Of a DNA stretch of 64,000 nucleotides, positions 35,298-44,287 are shown piece after piece. Origin of the DNA: Streptomyces sp. CCM_MD2014 (GTDB taxonomy: Bacteria; Actinomycetota; Actinomycetes; Streptomycetales; Streptomycetaceae); NCBI RefSeq assembly GCF_000772045.1, contig NZ_CP009754.1, forward strand, positions 3,348,001-3,412,000, written 5' to 3'. The notes beneath the pieces are model-generated. The model worked only from the letters and a program-made list of their open reading frames with translations. It was not told the DNA's origin and made no database searches. Numbering within the stretch: the stretch's first letter is position 1; every line of letters starts with the position of its first letter. The position numbers were made by a program, and so were the translations under genes.

Positions 35298-36341
35298 CTA
35301 CTCCGCGGCGACCTTGATGGAGCCGTCGACGATGCCCGCCTTGGCCTTCTCCACGGCCTCCTTGGCGCCCGAGACCTCGGCGAACTTCGGGTTGCTGTCG
35401 GACAGGCCCACGCCGTCGGACTTCAGGTCGAAGGTGTGGGTGCCGGAGAGCGGCTTGCCGTCCTCGACGGACTTGGCCAGGGCGAAGACCGCGCCCTCGA
35501 TGTCCTTGAGGGCGGAGGTCAGGATGGAGTCCTTGTAGGCCGCGAGGGCCTCCTGCTTGTACTGGTCGGAGTCGACGCCGATCGCCCAGATCTTGGCCTT
35601 GGCGGCGGCCTCGATCACGCCCTGCCCGGAGAGACCGGCCGCCGCGTACACGACGTCGGCCTTCTTCTCGATCTGCCCCTCGGCGGCGGCCTTGCCCTTG
35701 TCGGGGCTGGAGAAGCCGCCCTCCTCCGCGGTCTGCGTCAGGTACTGCGAGATGACCTTGATCTTCGGGTCGGTGTCCTTGACGCCCTGCTCGTAACCGG
35801 CCTGGAACTTGTGGATCAGCGGGACGTTCACACCGCCCACGAAGCCGACGGTCTTGGTCTTGGTGGCCTTGGCGGCGGCGACACCGGCCAGGTAGGACGC
35901 CTCGTTCTCGGCGAAGACGAGGGAGGCCACGTTCTTGCCCTCGACCACGGAGTCGACGATGCCGAAGGTGGTGTCCGGGTACTTGGCGGCGACGGCCTTC
36001 ATCGCCGGGCCGTAGGCGAAGCCGACGCCGATCACGGGGTTGTAGCCCTGCTTGGCCAGGGAGGTCAGGCGCTGCTCCTTGTCGGCGTCGGTCTCGCCGT
36101 CGGTGGGCTCGATGTCGGCGGTCTTGTAGCCGAACTCCTTCTTGGCCTTCTCCAGACCGGCGTACGCGGCGTCGTTGAAGGACTGGTCGCCCTTGCCGCC
36201 GACGTCGTACGCGATGGCGAGGCCCTTGTCGTCACCGCCGCCGTCGCCGCTGCCGCCGCTGGTGCCGCCGCAGGCCGTGGCCGCGAGTGCGAGCGACGCG
36301 ACCCCCACCGCGACGCGGATCAGTCTTGATGTCCGACGCAT
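35298..36341 (-). CDS. BMP-family nucleoside-binding lipoprotein (copy 2)
   Basis: A 347-residue lipoprotein with lipobox ATAC near residue 24 and a Gly/Ser/Asp linker, then the same binding domain as copy 1 (AIAYDVGGKGDQSFNDAAY; YAAAGLSGQGVIEA; AIGVDSDQYKQEA). Long stretches are identical between the two, and differences cluster in the linker, the DSVVEGKNVASLVFAE region and the C-terminal 60 residues. Each copy has its own operator and terminator, so they are separate transcripts. Different ligand ranges or expression levels would explain keeping both. Confidence 0.92.
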   Translation of the reverse strand: MRRTSRLIRVAVGVASLALAATACGGTSGGSGDGGGDDKGLAIAYDVGGKGDQSFNDAAYAGLEKAKKEFGYKTADIEPTDGETDADKEQRLTSLAKQGYNPVIGVGFAYGPAMKAVAAKYPDTTFGIVDSVVEGKNVASLVFAENEASYLAGVAAAKATKTKTVGFVGGVNVPLIHKFQAGYEQGVKDTDPKIKVISQYLTQTAEEGGFSSPDKGKAAAEGQIEKKADVVYAAAGLSGQGVIEAAAKAKIWAIGVDSDQYKQEALAAYKDSILTSALKDIEGAVFALAKSVEDGKPLSGTHTFDLKSDGVGLSDSNPKFAEVSGAKEAVEKAKAGIVDGSIKVAAE

Positions 36342-36395
36342 CTGAAGTTCCCCATTCTCCAAAGCCCCGCAGCGGGCGCTCGGTTCGGCGCACAT

Positions 36396-36407
36396 TAACG
36401 CGCGTAG
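36396..36407. promoter_or_regulatory. Putative nucleoside-regulon operator (copy 4, BMP lipoprotein 2)
   Basis: TAACGCGCGTAG, identical to copy 3, 55 bases upstream of the second lipoprotein start. Confidence 0.6.
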
Positions 36408-36499
36408 AAACTCCTGGGAACGGGGTTGCGCGGCGCCGTTATCCATTCGTGCCGCTGGCCGGACGACGGCGCCGTGACGGCCTCACGGCCGCCGCGCGG

Positions 36500-37750
36500 C
36501 TACTGCACCGCGTCGATGAGCGCCGCCGCGGTGAACATCTCCACGCCGACCGTGATGGCGTGCTCGTCCACGTCGAAGTCGCCCTGGTGGAGGTCGCGGA
36601 TCGTGCGCTCGCCGGGCGGGCGGACGCCGAGGCGGGCCATGGCGCCGGGCACGTGTTCCAGGTACCAGGAGAAGTCCTCGCCGCCGAGGCTCTGCTCGGT
36701 GCCCTCGACGGCGTCGGTGCCGCGCCGGGCGACCATGGCGGCCTGGAGCAGCTCGGTGCTGGTGACCTCGTTGACGACCGGGGGGACGCCGCGGACGTAG
36801 GTGATCTCGGACTTGGCCCGGTACAGGTTCGCGATCTCGTCGATGGCGCCCATCACCAGGTCCGGTGCCTGCCGCCAGGCGTCGAGGTCGAGGCAGCGCA
36901 CGGTGCCGGCGAGTTCGGCGTGCTGCGGGATGACGTTCGGCGCGTGACCGGACTCGATGCGTCCCCAGGTCAGGGCGAGCCCGCTGCGGCTGTCCACGCG
37001 CCGGGCGACGAGCGCGGGCACGTCGGTGGCCACGCGGGCGGCGGCGGTGACCAGGTCGGTGGTGAGGTGCGGGCGGGCGGTGTGGCCGCCGGGGCCGTTC
37101 AGGGCGATTTCCATGCGGTCGCAGGCGGAGGTGATGGGACCGACCCTCAGCCCGATCTTCCCGGCGTCCACCCTGGGGTCGCAGTGCACGGCCAGGATGC
37201 GGCGCACCCCGTCGAGCGCGCCGCCCTCGATGGCGTCGGCGGCACCGCCGGGCAGCACCTCCTCGGCGGGCTGGAAGACCAGCCGTACGGGGCGGGGCAG
37301 CAGGCCCTGCTCGTGCAGGGCGGCGAGCACGAGCCCGGTGCCCAGGACGACGGTGGTGTGCACGTCGTGGCCGCAGGCGTGGGCGCGGTCGGGCACCTGC
37401 GAACGGTACGCGCACTCGCTCTTCGTGTCCGGGATGGGCAGCGCGTCGATGTCGGCCCGCAGGGCGAGCATGCGCGGCCCGCCGGACCACTGTCCCGACG
37501 GGGTGCCGGTGCCGATGTCGCAGACGAGCCCGGTGCCGATGGGCAGCACACGCGGCTTGAGGCCGGCCCGCTCCAGCCGTTCCTTGATCGCGGCGGTGGT
37601 GCGGAACTCCTGGTTGCCCAGCTCGGGGTGCATGTGCAGGTCGCGGCGGAAGGCCACGAGCTCCGCGCGCAGCGCGTCCGGCAGGGTGCCGGGCAGCACG
37701 GCTTCGCCGGAAGTACCGGCCTCGGACTCTGGGGACATCAACACGTTCAC
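36500..37750 (-). CDS. M20-family amidohydrolase
   Basis: A 416-residue metallohydrolase of the M20D group (IAA-amino acid/hippurate hydrolase-like). Visible: RRDLHMHPELGNQEF; RADIDALPI; HACGHDVHTTVVLG (metal ligands); FQPAEEVLPGGA (catalytic Glu); GGEDFSWYLEHVPG near the end. The dimerisation domain contains NGPGGHTARPH. It removes acyl groups from an N-acyl amino acid-like substrate, not defined by sequence. GTG 37750 or ATG 37738 may start it. It lies beside the lipoproteins but has no operator-like motif upstream. Confidence 0.9.
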   Translation of the reverse strand: MNVLMSPESEAGTSGEAVLPGTLPDALRAELVAFRRDLHMHPELGNQEFRTTAAIKERLERAGLKPRVLPIGTGLVCDIGTGTPSGQWSGGPRMLALRADIDALPIPDTKSECAYRSQVPDRAHACGHDVHTTVVLGTGLVLAALHEQGLLPRPVRLVFQPAEEVLPGGAADAIEGGALDGVRRILAVHCDPRVDAGKIGLRVGPITSACDRMEIALNGPGGHTARPHLTTDLVTAAARVATDVPALVARRVDSRSGLALTWGRIESGHAPNVIPQHAELAGTVRCLDLDAWRQAPDLVMGAIDEIANLYRAKSEITYVRGVPPVVNEVTSTELLQAAMVARRGTDAVEGTEQSLGGEDFSWYLEHVPGAMARLGVRPPGERTIRDLHQGDFDVDEHAITVGVEMFTAAALIDAVQ

Positions 37751-38099
37751 CCTTTGCAGCGTAGGGCGCCCGAGCGGCCGGTGGACCCACGATCAACAAA
37801 AATTCAGCCCGTTAGGGGAAGAAACGTCGGCCGCCCTACGCATAGCCACTGTCTCGCCTGGGTAAAATCCTCCGCCTTTCGGGCCGGGTCGATCATGGGA
37901 GATCCACCGGAATCGGCACACACCGCCCGGTGGCATCCGTTCGGTGTACAGGTACCACGCAACGACCTCCCCACGCGCCACCCGGTCGTGAGGGCGCTCG
38001 GCAACGAAGGACCCGTGAAGCCTGCGCGGTTCCCGCAGTGATCACGCCCGCCGATCCCTGGAACGATGCGACCACGGCACAACACGTCCACGGCACAAG
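37751..38099. other. Intergenic region, nothing recognised
   Basis: About 350 bases between the M20 gene and a decayed secreted-protein gene. It is less G+C-rich than its surroundings near 37790-37870. It must carry the M20 promoter. Short frames here lack ribosome sites and family likeness; no hairpin stands out. Confidence 0.5.
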
Positions 38100-38345
38100 G
38101 TGGTTGACTCCGCGCGACCGACGAGACCGACTCGCGCGACGCTCGCTCTGTCCGCCGGCGCCCTCGCACCTGCCCTGCTGCTCTCCACGCCCTCCTTCGC
38201 CGCCGACGCGGCGCCGGTGGCGTCGGACGCGGGCTCCCGCTACGACGGGACGGACGTCGACGACCCGCGCGTGGCCATCGGATCCTCGCCGGCCCCGGTA
38301 CCAGCGACGCCCTGCGCGCGGCGGCGAGCGCGGGATCTTGCCGGG
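38100..38345 (+). pseudogene. Decayed secreted ALF-repeat-like protein
   Basis: The frame starts with a good signal peptide (ATLALSAGALAPALLLSTPS, then FAADA) and continues to DDPRVAI. The reading then shifts: another frame of the same strand encodes ILAGPGTSDALRAAASA. Joined, they resemble the DDxRVAI-x-IL...ALRAAA pattern of actinobacterial ALF-repeat secreted proteins. After that the likeness stops, just before the convergent sialyltransferase-like gene (stop 38386). So this is probably a frameshifted, 3'-truncated remnant. The family likeness is from memory of the repeat pattern and is uncertain. Confidence 0.45.
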
Positions 38346-38385
38346 GTCGCGGGGCCCGGCACGGCGCAGGCCCGTCCGGCTCAGC

Positions 38386-39456
38386 TCACGGCGCGCCGCC
38401 CGCCACCGCCGGCAGCCGGTGCACGTCCCGCGCGGAGCCCGTGACTCCGTTCAGGAAGCCGCGGGCCCGCGGTGAGGCCGATTCGGTGAGCCAGGCGGGG
38501 TCGATGTCGCAGACGGCGACGCGGACCTCGGTGCCGGCGAGGGCCAGCGGCAGGGTGTGGACGACGGTGGAGGGGAAGCTGAGGACGGTACGGCCGATGG
38601 GGCCGCGGCGGGCGATCAGCTCCAGGGGGAGGTCGGGGCGGACGATCTGCAGGCCGGTCTCCACGGACAGCCGGTGCAGCTTCTCGGCGCTCTCGCGGCG
38701 GTGGGCGAAGTAGCGGGCCGCGCCGTGGGTCTTCGCCAGGGCGTGTACGGCGGCCACGTAGCGGTCGGCGTCGACGACGCCGGTCTCCACCAGGGACGTG
38801 CCGACCATGTCCGCGCCCTTGGTGACGCGGGGCGGGCCGAAGCGGTCCCGGGTCCAGGCGAAGTCGTTCGCGGTGACGGTGACCCCTTCGGGGACGTCCG
38901 CCATGGGCATGGAGGAGAAGACCGAGACCTGCCGGTCGGGGGTCGGGGTGAGGCGGTGGCGGGCGGACCGGGAGACGGGGGCGAAGAGCAGGTCGCGCGG
39001 GCCGGGGCGGCTGCCCTTGCGGTGCCAGCGCACCAGCCGTTCGCCGTGGGCCAGCTGGGTGACGAACTCCATGGTGGCCGTGCCGTCGTCGACGACGACG
39101 AGGTCGTGGGCGCGGGTGATGGTGAGGAGCAGTTGCACGTAGCGGGAGAAGGGGTCGCCCAGCACGATCCGCTCCGCCTGCCGCAGCAGGGTCGTCAGGC
39201 CGCCGATCGTGCGGAAGGGTGCCGTGGCGCCGCCGCGTGCCTCCTCCCAGCGGATGTCGTGGCCCTCCTTGCGGGCCAGCTCCGCCATGCGGCGCAGCTG
39301 GCCGCGGGTCATCGGGTCGACGGGCGAGAGGACCACGAGGGTGAGCTCCGCGCCGGGTGCGCGGGTGTGCGCCCACTCCAGCACGTTCAGCAGTTGTACC
39401 GGGCTCTCGACGAAGGCGAGAGTGCGGGGGCCGGCGTTCCCGGCGCGGGGGCTCAT
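38386..39456 (-). CDS. Polysialyltransferase/GT52-like glycosyltransferase
   Basis: A 356-residue cytoplasmic protein without membrane segments. It begins AFVESPVQLLNVLEWAH, the typical opening of bacterial sialyltransferase-like (GT52/polyST) proteins, has HDLVVVDDGTATMEFV in the middle, and TVLSFPSTVVHTLP with the Ser/Thr-rich nucleotide-sugar loop near the end. It probably transfers a CMP-activated nonulosonate made by the two genes upstream. It is last gene of a minus-strand run starting at 43108, 43 bases after neuB. Confidence 0.7.
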   Translation of the reverse strand: MSPRAGNAGPRTLAFVESPVQLLNVLEWAHTRAPGAELTLVVLSPVDPMTRGQLRRMAELARKEGHDIRWEEARGGATAPFRTIGGLTTLLRQAERIVLGDPFSRYVQLLLTITRAHDLVVVDDGTATMEFVTQLAHGERLVRWHRKGSRPGPRDLLFAPVSRSARHRLTPTPDRQVSVFSSMPMADVPEGVTVTANDFAWTRDRFGPPRVTKGADMVGTSLVETGVVDADRYVAAVHALAKTHGAARYFAHRRESAEKLHRLSVETGLQIVRPDLPLELIARRGPIGRTVLSFPSTVVHTLPLALAGTEVRVAVCDIDPAWLTESASPRARGFLNGVTGSARDVHRLPAVAGGAP

Positions 39457-39499
39457 CGGTGGGGGACCGTCCCGTGGTGAGTGACTCGGTGGCCGGCGG

Positions 39500-40438
39500 T
39501 CAGACGGTGACGGGCTCGCCCGCGGCGGCGGCGATCTCGGCCTCGGCGACGACGCCGGGGACGCGGCGCAGCTTCTTCATCGGGCCCAGCTCGGAGTCGT
39601 AGACCTTCTTGACGCCGTCGCCGAGGGAGGCCTCGATGGTGCGGATGTCGCGGACCAGACGGGTCAGGCCCTGCGGCTCGACGGAGGCGGCCTGGTCGGA
39701 GCCCCACATGGCGCGGTCGAGGGTGATGTGGCGCTCGACGAAGGTGGCGCCGAGGGCGACGGCGGCCAGCGTGGTCTGCAGGCCGGTCTCGTGGCCGGAG
39801 TAGCCGATCGGGACGTTCGGGTACTCCTGCTGGAGGGTGTTGATGACCCGGAGGTTCAGCTCCTCGGCCTGCGCCGGGTAGGTGGAGGTGGCGTGGCACA
39901 TGAGGATGTTGTCGCTGCCCAGGACCTCGACCGCGTGGCGGATCTGCTTCGGCGTCGACATGCCGGTGGACAGGATGACCGTCCGGCCGGTGGCGCGCAG
40001 GGCGCGCAGCAGCTCGTCGTCGGTGAGCGAGGCGGAGGCGACCTTGTGGGCGGGGACGTCGAACTTCTCCAGGAAGGCGACGGCCTCGGTGTCCCACGGG
40101 GAGGCGAACCAGTCGATGTTCTTGGTCTTGCAGTAGTCGTCGATCTGCCGGTACTCGTCCTCGCCGAACTCCACGCGGTGGCGGTAGTCGATGTACGTCA
40201 TCCGGCCCCAGGGGGTGTCCCGCTCGATGTCCCACTGGTCGCGGGGGGTGCAGATCTCCGGGGTGCGCTTCTGGAACTTGACGGCGTCGCAGCCCGCCTC
40301 GGCGGCCACGTCGATCAGCTTGAAGGCGTTGTCGAGGTCGCCGTTGTGGTTGATGCCGATCTCGCCGGTGATGTAGACGGGGCGGCCGGGGCCGGCCTCG
40401 CGCGTACCGAAGGTGCGGATGCGGGAGTTGGTGCTCAT
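39500..40438 (-). CDS. neuB: N-acylneuraminate (or Kdn-type) synthase, NeuB family
   Basis: A 312-residue synthase condensing phosphoenolpyruvate with a hexose (ManNAc or mannose type) to a nine-carbon sialic-type acid. Visible: YITGEIGINHNGD (23-34), DAVKFQKR, WFASPWDTEAV, ILSTGMSTPKQI, LMCHATSTYPAQ, IGYSGHETG, and ERHITLDRAMWGSDQ. The usual C-terminal SAF (antifreeze-like) domain of about 60 residues seems absent; the protein ends soon after LGDGVKKVYDSE. ATG 40438 lies 13 bases after the neuA-like stop. Streptomyces walls contain Kdn-based teichulosonic acids, which fits. Confidence 0.9.
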   Translation of the reverse strand: MSTNSRIRTFGTREAGPGRPVYITGEIGINHNGDLDNAFKLIDVAAEAGCDAVKFQKRTPEICTPRDQWDIERDTPWGRMTYIDYRHRVEFGEDEYRQIDDYCKTKNIDWFASPWDTEAVAFLEKFDVPAHKVASASLTDDELLRALRATGRTVILSTGMSTPKQIRHAVEVLGSDNILMCHATSTYPAQAEELNLRVINTLQQEYPNVPIGYSGHETGLQTTLAAVALGATFVERHITLDRAMWGSDQAASVEPQGLTRLVRDIRTIEASLGDGVKKVYDSELGPMKKLRRVPGVVAEAEIAAAAGEPVTV

Positions 40439-40451
40439 GGCAGGGGGTTCC

Positions 40452-41732
40452 TTACTTGGACTGGGTGAGCGTGGGGGTTTCGAGGGAGGTGTCGAGGGGG
40501 TCGAGGGCGTCCAGTGACGGGCCCAGGAGCCAGGTCGCGATCTCCCGTACGGCGCCTTCGCCGCCGGGGACGGTGGTGACCGCGCGGGCCGCGCCGCGTA
40601 CGGCGTCGTGGGCGCTCGCGACCGCCACGGGCCAGCCGACGAGGGCGAAGCACGGGAGGTCGTTGACGTCGTTGCCGACGTAGAGCACGCGGTCGGGCGC
40701 GATGCCCTGTTCCTCGCACCACTGCTTGAGGGCGAGGTCCTTGCGGTCGATGCCGTGCAGCACGGGCAGCTTGAGCTTGCGTGCGCGGGCGGCGACGACC
40801 GGGTTCACCTCCGTGGACAGGATCAGCATCGTCAGGCCGCTGCGGCGCAGGGCGGCGATGCCGAGTCCGTCGCCGCGGTGCACGGAGACGAACTCCCGTC
40901 CGTCGGAGTCGATCAGCACCCGGTCGTCGGTCTGGGTGCCGTCGAAGTCGAGGACCACGGCGTCGATGTCGGCCGCCGTGGGAAGGGCGCCGGGCCGGGC
41001 CGCGTCGAAGAGCGGCGCGAGGGCGCGGGCGCGGGCCAGGTCGTGCGGGTCGTCGATCTCCAGGACGCGGGCCGGGTCGGTGCGGACCAGTTCGGTGCGG
41101 CCGAAGAAGCGGTGCCGGTGCTCGCGGAAGCCGGGGGCGGCCATGGCGTAGGCGGCGCCGGTCTCCAGCAGGTCCTGGGGGCGGTCCTGGCGGCGGGGGC
41201 GGTGAGCCTTGTCGTGGTTGACGCCGTGACCGCCGTCGGTCCCGTCCGGCTCGTCGCTGCCGTCCCGCCAGACGAAGCCGTGGAAGGGGGCGACGGTGAC
41301 GGCCGTGTCCGCACCGCCCCCGGCGACCGCGCCGGCCACCCCGTCGACGTCCTCGCGGACCAGGAACGGGCTGGTGCACTGGACGAGCAGGACCACGTCG
41401 ACGGCGGCGCCGTGCAGGGCCTCGTGGGCGTCCATCGCGTGCAGTACGGCGGCCTCGGAGGTGGCCGTGTCCCCGGCGATGGCGGCGGGCCGCAGGACGA
41501 CCTCGGCGCCGGCCTCGCGGGCCGCGGCGGCGATGGCGTGGTCGTCGGTGGAGACGACGACGTCCGTCACGAGACGGGCGGCCCGGCATTCGCGCACCGC
41601 GCGGACCACCAGGGGGACGCCGCCGACGGCGGCGAGGTTCTTCGCGGGCACTCCCTTGGAGCCGCCGCGCGCGGGGATCACGGCGAGCACCCGGCGCACC
41701 GAAGCGCCGTGGCCCGCTGGGCGGTTGGACAT
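40452..41732 (-). CDS. neuA: CMP-sialate/Kdn cytidylyltransferase fused to KdsC-like HAD phosphatase
   Basis: A 426-residue bifunctional protein. Residues about 12-240 are an acylneuraminate cytidylyltransferase: IPARGGSKGVPAKNL (19-33), STDDHAIA, VQCTSPFL, LETGAAYA, EIDDPHDL. Residues about 255-410 are a KdsC-type HAD phosphatase: VVLDFDGTQTDD (nucleophile Asp262), LILSTEVN, GIDRKDLAL, YVGNDVNDLPC. It would dephosphorylate the nine-carbon 9-phosphate and then activate the sugar with CTP. AAGGAG precedes ATG 41732. An Asp/Gly-rich insert at about 157-185 is unusual for the family. Confidence 0.9.
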   Translation of the reverse strand: MSNRPAGHGASVRRVLAVIPARGGSKGVPAKNLAAVGGVPLVVRAVRECRAARLVTDVVVSTDDHAIAAAAREAGAEVVLRPAAIAGDTATSEAAVLHAMDAHEALHGAAVDVVLLVQCTSPFLVREDVDGVAGAVAGGGADTAVTVAPFHGFVWRDGSDEPDGTDGGHGVNHDKAHRPRRQDRPQDLLETGAAYAMAAPGFREHRHRFFGRTELVRTDPARVLEIDDPHDLARARALAPLFDAARPGALPTAADIDAVVLDFDGTQTDDRVLIDSDGREFVSVHRGDGLGIAALRRSGLTMLILSTEVNPVVAARARKLKLPVLHGIDRKDLALKQWCEEQGIAPDRVLYVGNDVNDLPCFALVGWPVAVASAHDAVRGAARAVTTVPGGEGAVREIATWLLGPSLDALDPLDTSLETPTLTQSK

Positions 41733-41782
41733 GGGGTCTGCTCCTTGCGCAGGTGTCGGGGCGGTTCCCCGTATCGGGCCGG

Positions 41783-43108
41783 TCACAGCTCCCCCATCCG
41801 CCGGATCACCGGGGCGACGCGCTGGACGCCGTGCCGGTACGCGCCGCGGGCCGCGCGGCGCACGACCTGGCGGACGGGCCCGGGGGGCCGGTCGGCGGCC
41901 GGGGCGCCGGGCAGCGGCGTGCCGTCGGGGGCGAGGTGGTGGCGGGCGAGGATGCCGGGGAGGTAGCCGGGGGCGGTGGCCGGTGTGTAGTAGGGGGCGA
42001 GGGGCGGCAGTTCGGCGGGCCGGGCGAGGAGGGCGGCGATGCGCTTCCTGGCCTCGTCGAAGGCGGTGTCGTAGCCGCCGTCCGCCGCCACGCCCTGCCG
42101 GGCGACCCACTCGGGGTCGGGCACCGGGCGGTGCCCCGCGTCGAGCTGGTCCCAGGAGGCGAGGCAGCCGGAGCCCACGAAGTGGTGGTTGCCGAGCGCC
42201 TCGCGGACCCCCAGGTCGGTCAGGACGACCGTGGGGATACGGCGGTGCAGGGATTCGAGGGCCGCCGTGGAGCTGACGGTGACCAGCAGGTCGGTGCGGT
42301 CGAGGACGTCGCCCATGTGCCCGTAGACCAGGCGGAAGTTGGGCGGCGGGTCGGCCCGCTGCACCAGCTTCTGGTAGGGCAGCTCCTCGATGTGCGTGGT
42401 GTGCTCGCCGGGCTTGGAGCGCAGCTTGAGCAGCACCTCGCGCCCGGGGTGCAGGCGGGCGTGCCGGATCAGGCGGTCCAGCAGGTACGTACGGTCCTTG
42501 CGGCTGTCCGGCACGGAGGGCTGCGCCGCGAAGACGACCGTGTACGGGTCGCGCTCGCCGGCGTAGGCGGCTCCGCCGAGGAAGGGCAGGGCGACCTCGG
42601 TCACCGCGGCGGGATCGGCGCCGACCCCCTCGTACACGGCGCGGAAACGTTCGGCGTCCTGGCGGGAGTTGGCGAGGACGAGGTCGGCGCCGTGGCGCAG
42701 CAGCAGGCCGTCGGCGAGCTTCTCGTAGACGACGCCGACGTAGCCGGTGACGACCACGGGCCGCTCGGCGCGGTCCCGCCAGACGTGGCCGAGTCCGTGC
42801 AGCATGGCCTGGACGCCGCCGCCGACCAGGGCGAGGACCAGGACGTCGTAGGGCTCCTCGCCCGGCGCTCCGTCCATGGCGCGCAGGAACTCGAGGGCGG
42901 TCACCTCGCGGAGCGAGTCCGCACCGACGCCGACCTCCCGCAGCTGGCGGGCGGTGGGGGTGGCGCGGCCGCGCAGGAGGTATCCGTCGAGGTGGATCTC
43001 CGTGTCCCCGGGGCAGACGCGGCTCGCGGTGAGCGCGCCCCATTTCCACCGGGTGTCGGAGTCCGCCAGGACGGCGACTCGCAGGGCCTTCGTTGCACTT
43101 GCTGGCAC
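41783..43108 (-). CDS. DUF6716-like putative glycosyltransferase
   Basis: A 441-residue cytoplasmic protein. VLALVGGGVQAMLHGL and RPVVVTGYVGVVYEKLADGL suggest a Rossmann GT-B-like first half. VLLKLRSKPGEHTTHIEELP and LLVTVSSTAALESLHRRIPT look like the CDP/CMP-sugar half of capsule-type transferases. I believe it is the DUF6716 family, found beside sialate-type genes in Streptomyces. It is first gene of the run leading to neuA and neuB; GTG 43108, divergent from the GT2 gene with a shared 198-base promoter region. Confidence 0.6.
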   Translation of the reverse strand: MPASATKALRVAVLADSDTRWKWGALTASRVCPGDTEIHLDGYLLRGRATPTARQLREVGVGADSLREVTALEFLRAMDGAPGEEPYDVLVLALVGGGVQAMLHGLGHVWRDRAERPVVVTGYVGVVYEKLADGLLLRHGADLVLANSRQDAERFRAVYEGVGADPAAVTEVALPFLGGAAYAGERDPYTVVFAAQPSVPDSRKDRTYLLDRLIRHARLHPGREVLLKLRSKPGEHTTHIEELPYQKLVQRADPPPNFRLVYGHMGDVLDRTDLLVTVSSTAALESLHRRIPTVVLTDLGVREALGNHHFVGSGCLASWDQLDAGHRPVPDPEWVARQGVAADGGYDTAFDEARKRIAALLARPAELPPLAPYYTPATAPGYLPGILARHHLAPDGTPLPGAPAADRPPGPVRQVVRRAARGAYRHGVQRVAPVIRRMGEL

Positions 43109-43306
43109 GTCGTAGACGCTAAAAAGGCATTTCTAGGAACCGCCCAACCGGAATCCAACAAACGGTGAACAGCACATCGCCGAATGGCGAATCGAGCCGC
43201 CGGGAGAACCGGACAGTGCGCGCTTCACCGCTTCGCCACGCCTCGTTCACCGCGTGTCAAGGTTCAAGTAAAGCCCGGTGCCGGGCCGGCACCTAACGTC
43301 ATTCAC

Positions 43307-44287
43307 GTGCCAAAGCTCTCCGTCATCGTGCCGTTCTACAACGTGCGGCAATACGCTCCCGACACTCTGCGGAGTCTGCGCGCGAACGCGCGCGACGACT
43401 TCGAATTCATTCTCGTCGACGACTGCTCGTCCGACGGGACCGCGGACCTTCTCGCGCGGGCCGAGTCCGAGCTGCCGGGGGCGGTGCTGGTCCGACACGA
43501 GAAGAACGGCGGTCTGGCCACCGCCCGCAACACCGGCATCGACCGGGCGCGCGGCGAGTACCTGACGTTCCTGGACGGCGACGACTGGCTGGCCCCGGGC
43601 CACTACGAGCGGCTCGTCGCCGCCATCGAGGGGCTGGGCTGCGACTTCGTGCGCACCGACCACGTCCAGTGCACGGTACGGGCCCGGGTCGTGCACCGGG
43701 TGCCGCACGGCCGGCGAAACGTCGTCATGCGCCCGCGCGACGCGATACTCCCCGCCCACCGGTCGACCTCGGTCGACTACGCCTACGCGTGGGCCGGCGT
43801 CTACCACCGCCGGCTGGCCGAGCGGGGGCTGCTGCACTTCACCGACGGGCTGCGCACGGCCGAGGACCGGCCCTGGATCTGGAAGCTGCACCGGGAGGCG
43901 GAGTCCTTCGCGGTGACCGGGCTGCTCGGCGTCTTCTACCGGCGCGGGGTGGCGTCCTCGCTCACCCAGATCGGCGATGTCCGCCAGCTCGACTTCATCC
44001 GCGCCTTCGACGAGGTCGTCGCGGGGGCGGCCGGCGACGCCGACGCCGCGCGGCTGCTGCCGAAGGCCGTGCGCACGTACTGCGCGATCATCTCCCACCA
44101 TCTCGGTTCCGTCGAAAGGTTCGAGCCTGCCGTGGCCCGCAAACTGAAGGCGATGAGCGCCGCCGCTCTGCGGCGGATGCCGCAGGACGCGCTCGACGAG
44201 GTGCTCGGCTCGATGGACACCGAGCGCGCCACGCTGCTGCGCCGGCTGCGCCGCCGTGCGGTGCCGGGTGCGGAGGTGGCGGCGTGA
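43307..44287 (+). CDS. Family 2 glycosyltransferase (GT-A)
   Basis: A 326-residue inverting glycosyltransferase. LSVIVPFYNVRQYAPDTL opens the nucleotide-sugar domain; FILVDDCSSDGT and FLDGDDWLAPGHYE are the metal/donor motifs (DxD); the C-terminal half has EDRPWIWKLHREAES as likely acceptor-side motif. GTG 43307 gives the proper start. Its stop overlaps the polysialyltransferase-like start (GTGA), so both act together, probably on chain initiation or branching of the surface polymer. Confidence 0.88.
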   Translation: MPKLSVIVPFYNVRQYAPDTLRSLRANARDDFEFILVDDCSSDGTADLLARAESELPGAVLVRHEKNGGLATARNTGIDRARGEYLTFLDGDDWLAPGHYERLVAAIEGLGCDFVRTDHVQCTVRARVVHRVPHGRRNVVMRPRDAILPAHRSTSVDYAYAWAGVYHRRLAERGLLHFTDGLRTAEDRPWIWKLHREAESFAVTGLLGVFYRRGVASSLTQIGDVRQLDFIRAFDEVVAGAAGDADAARLLPKAVRTYCAIISHHLGSVERFEPAVARKLKAMSAAALRRMPQDALDEVLGSMDTERATLLRRLRRRAVPGAEVAA

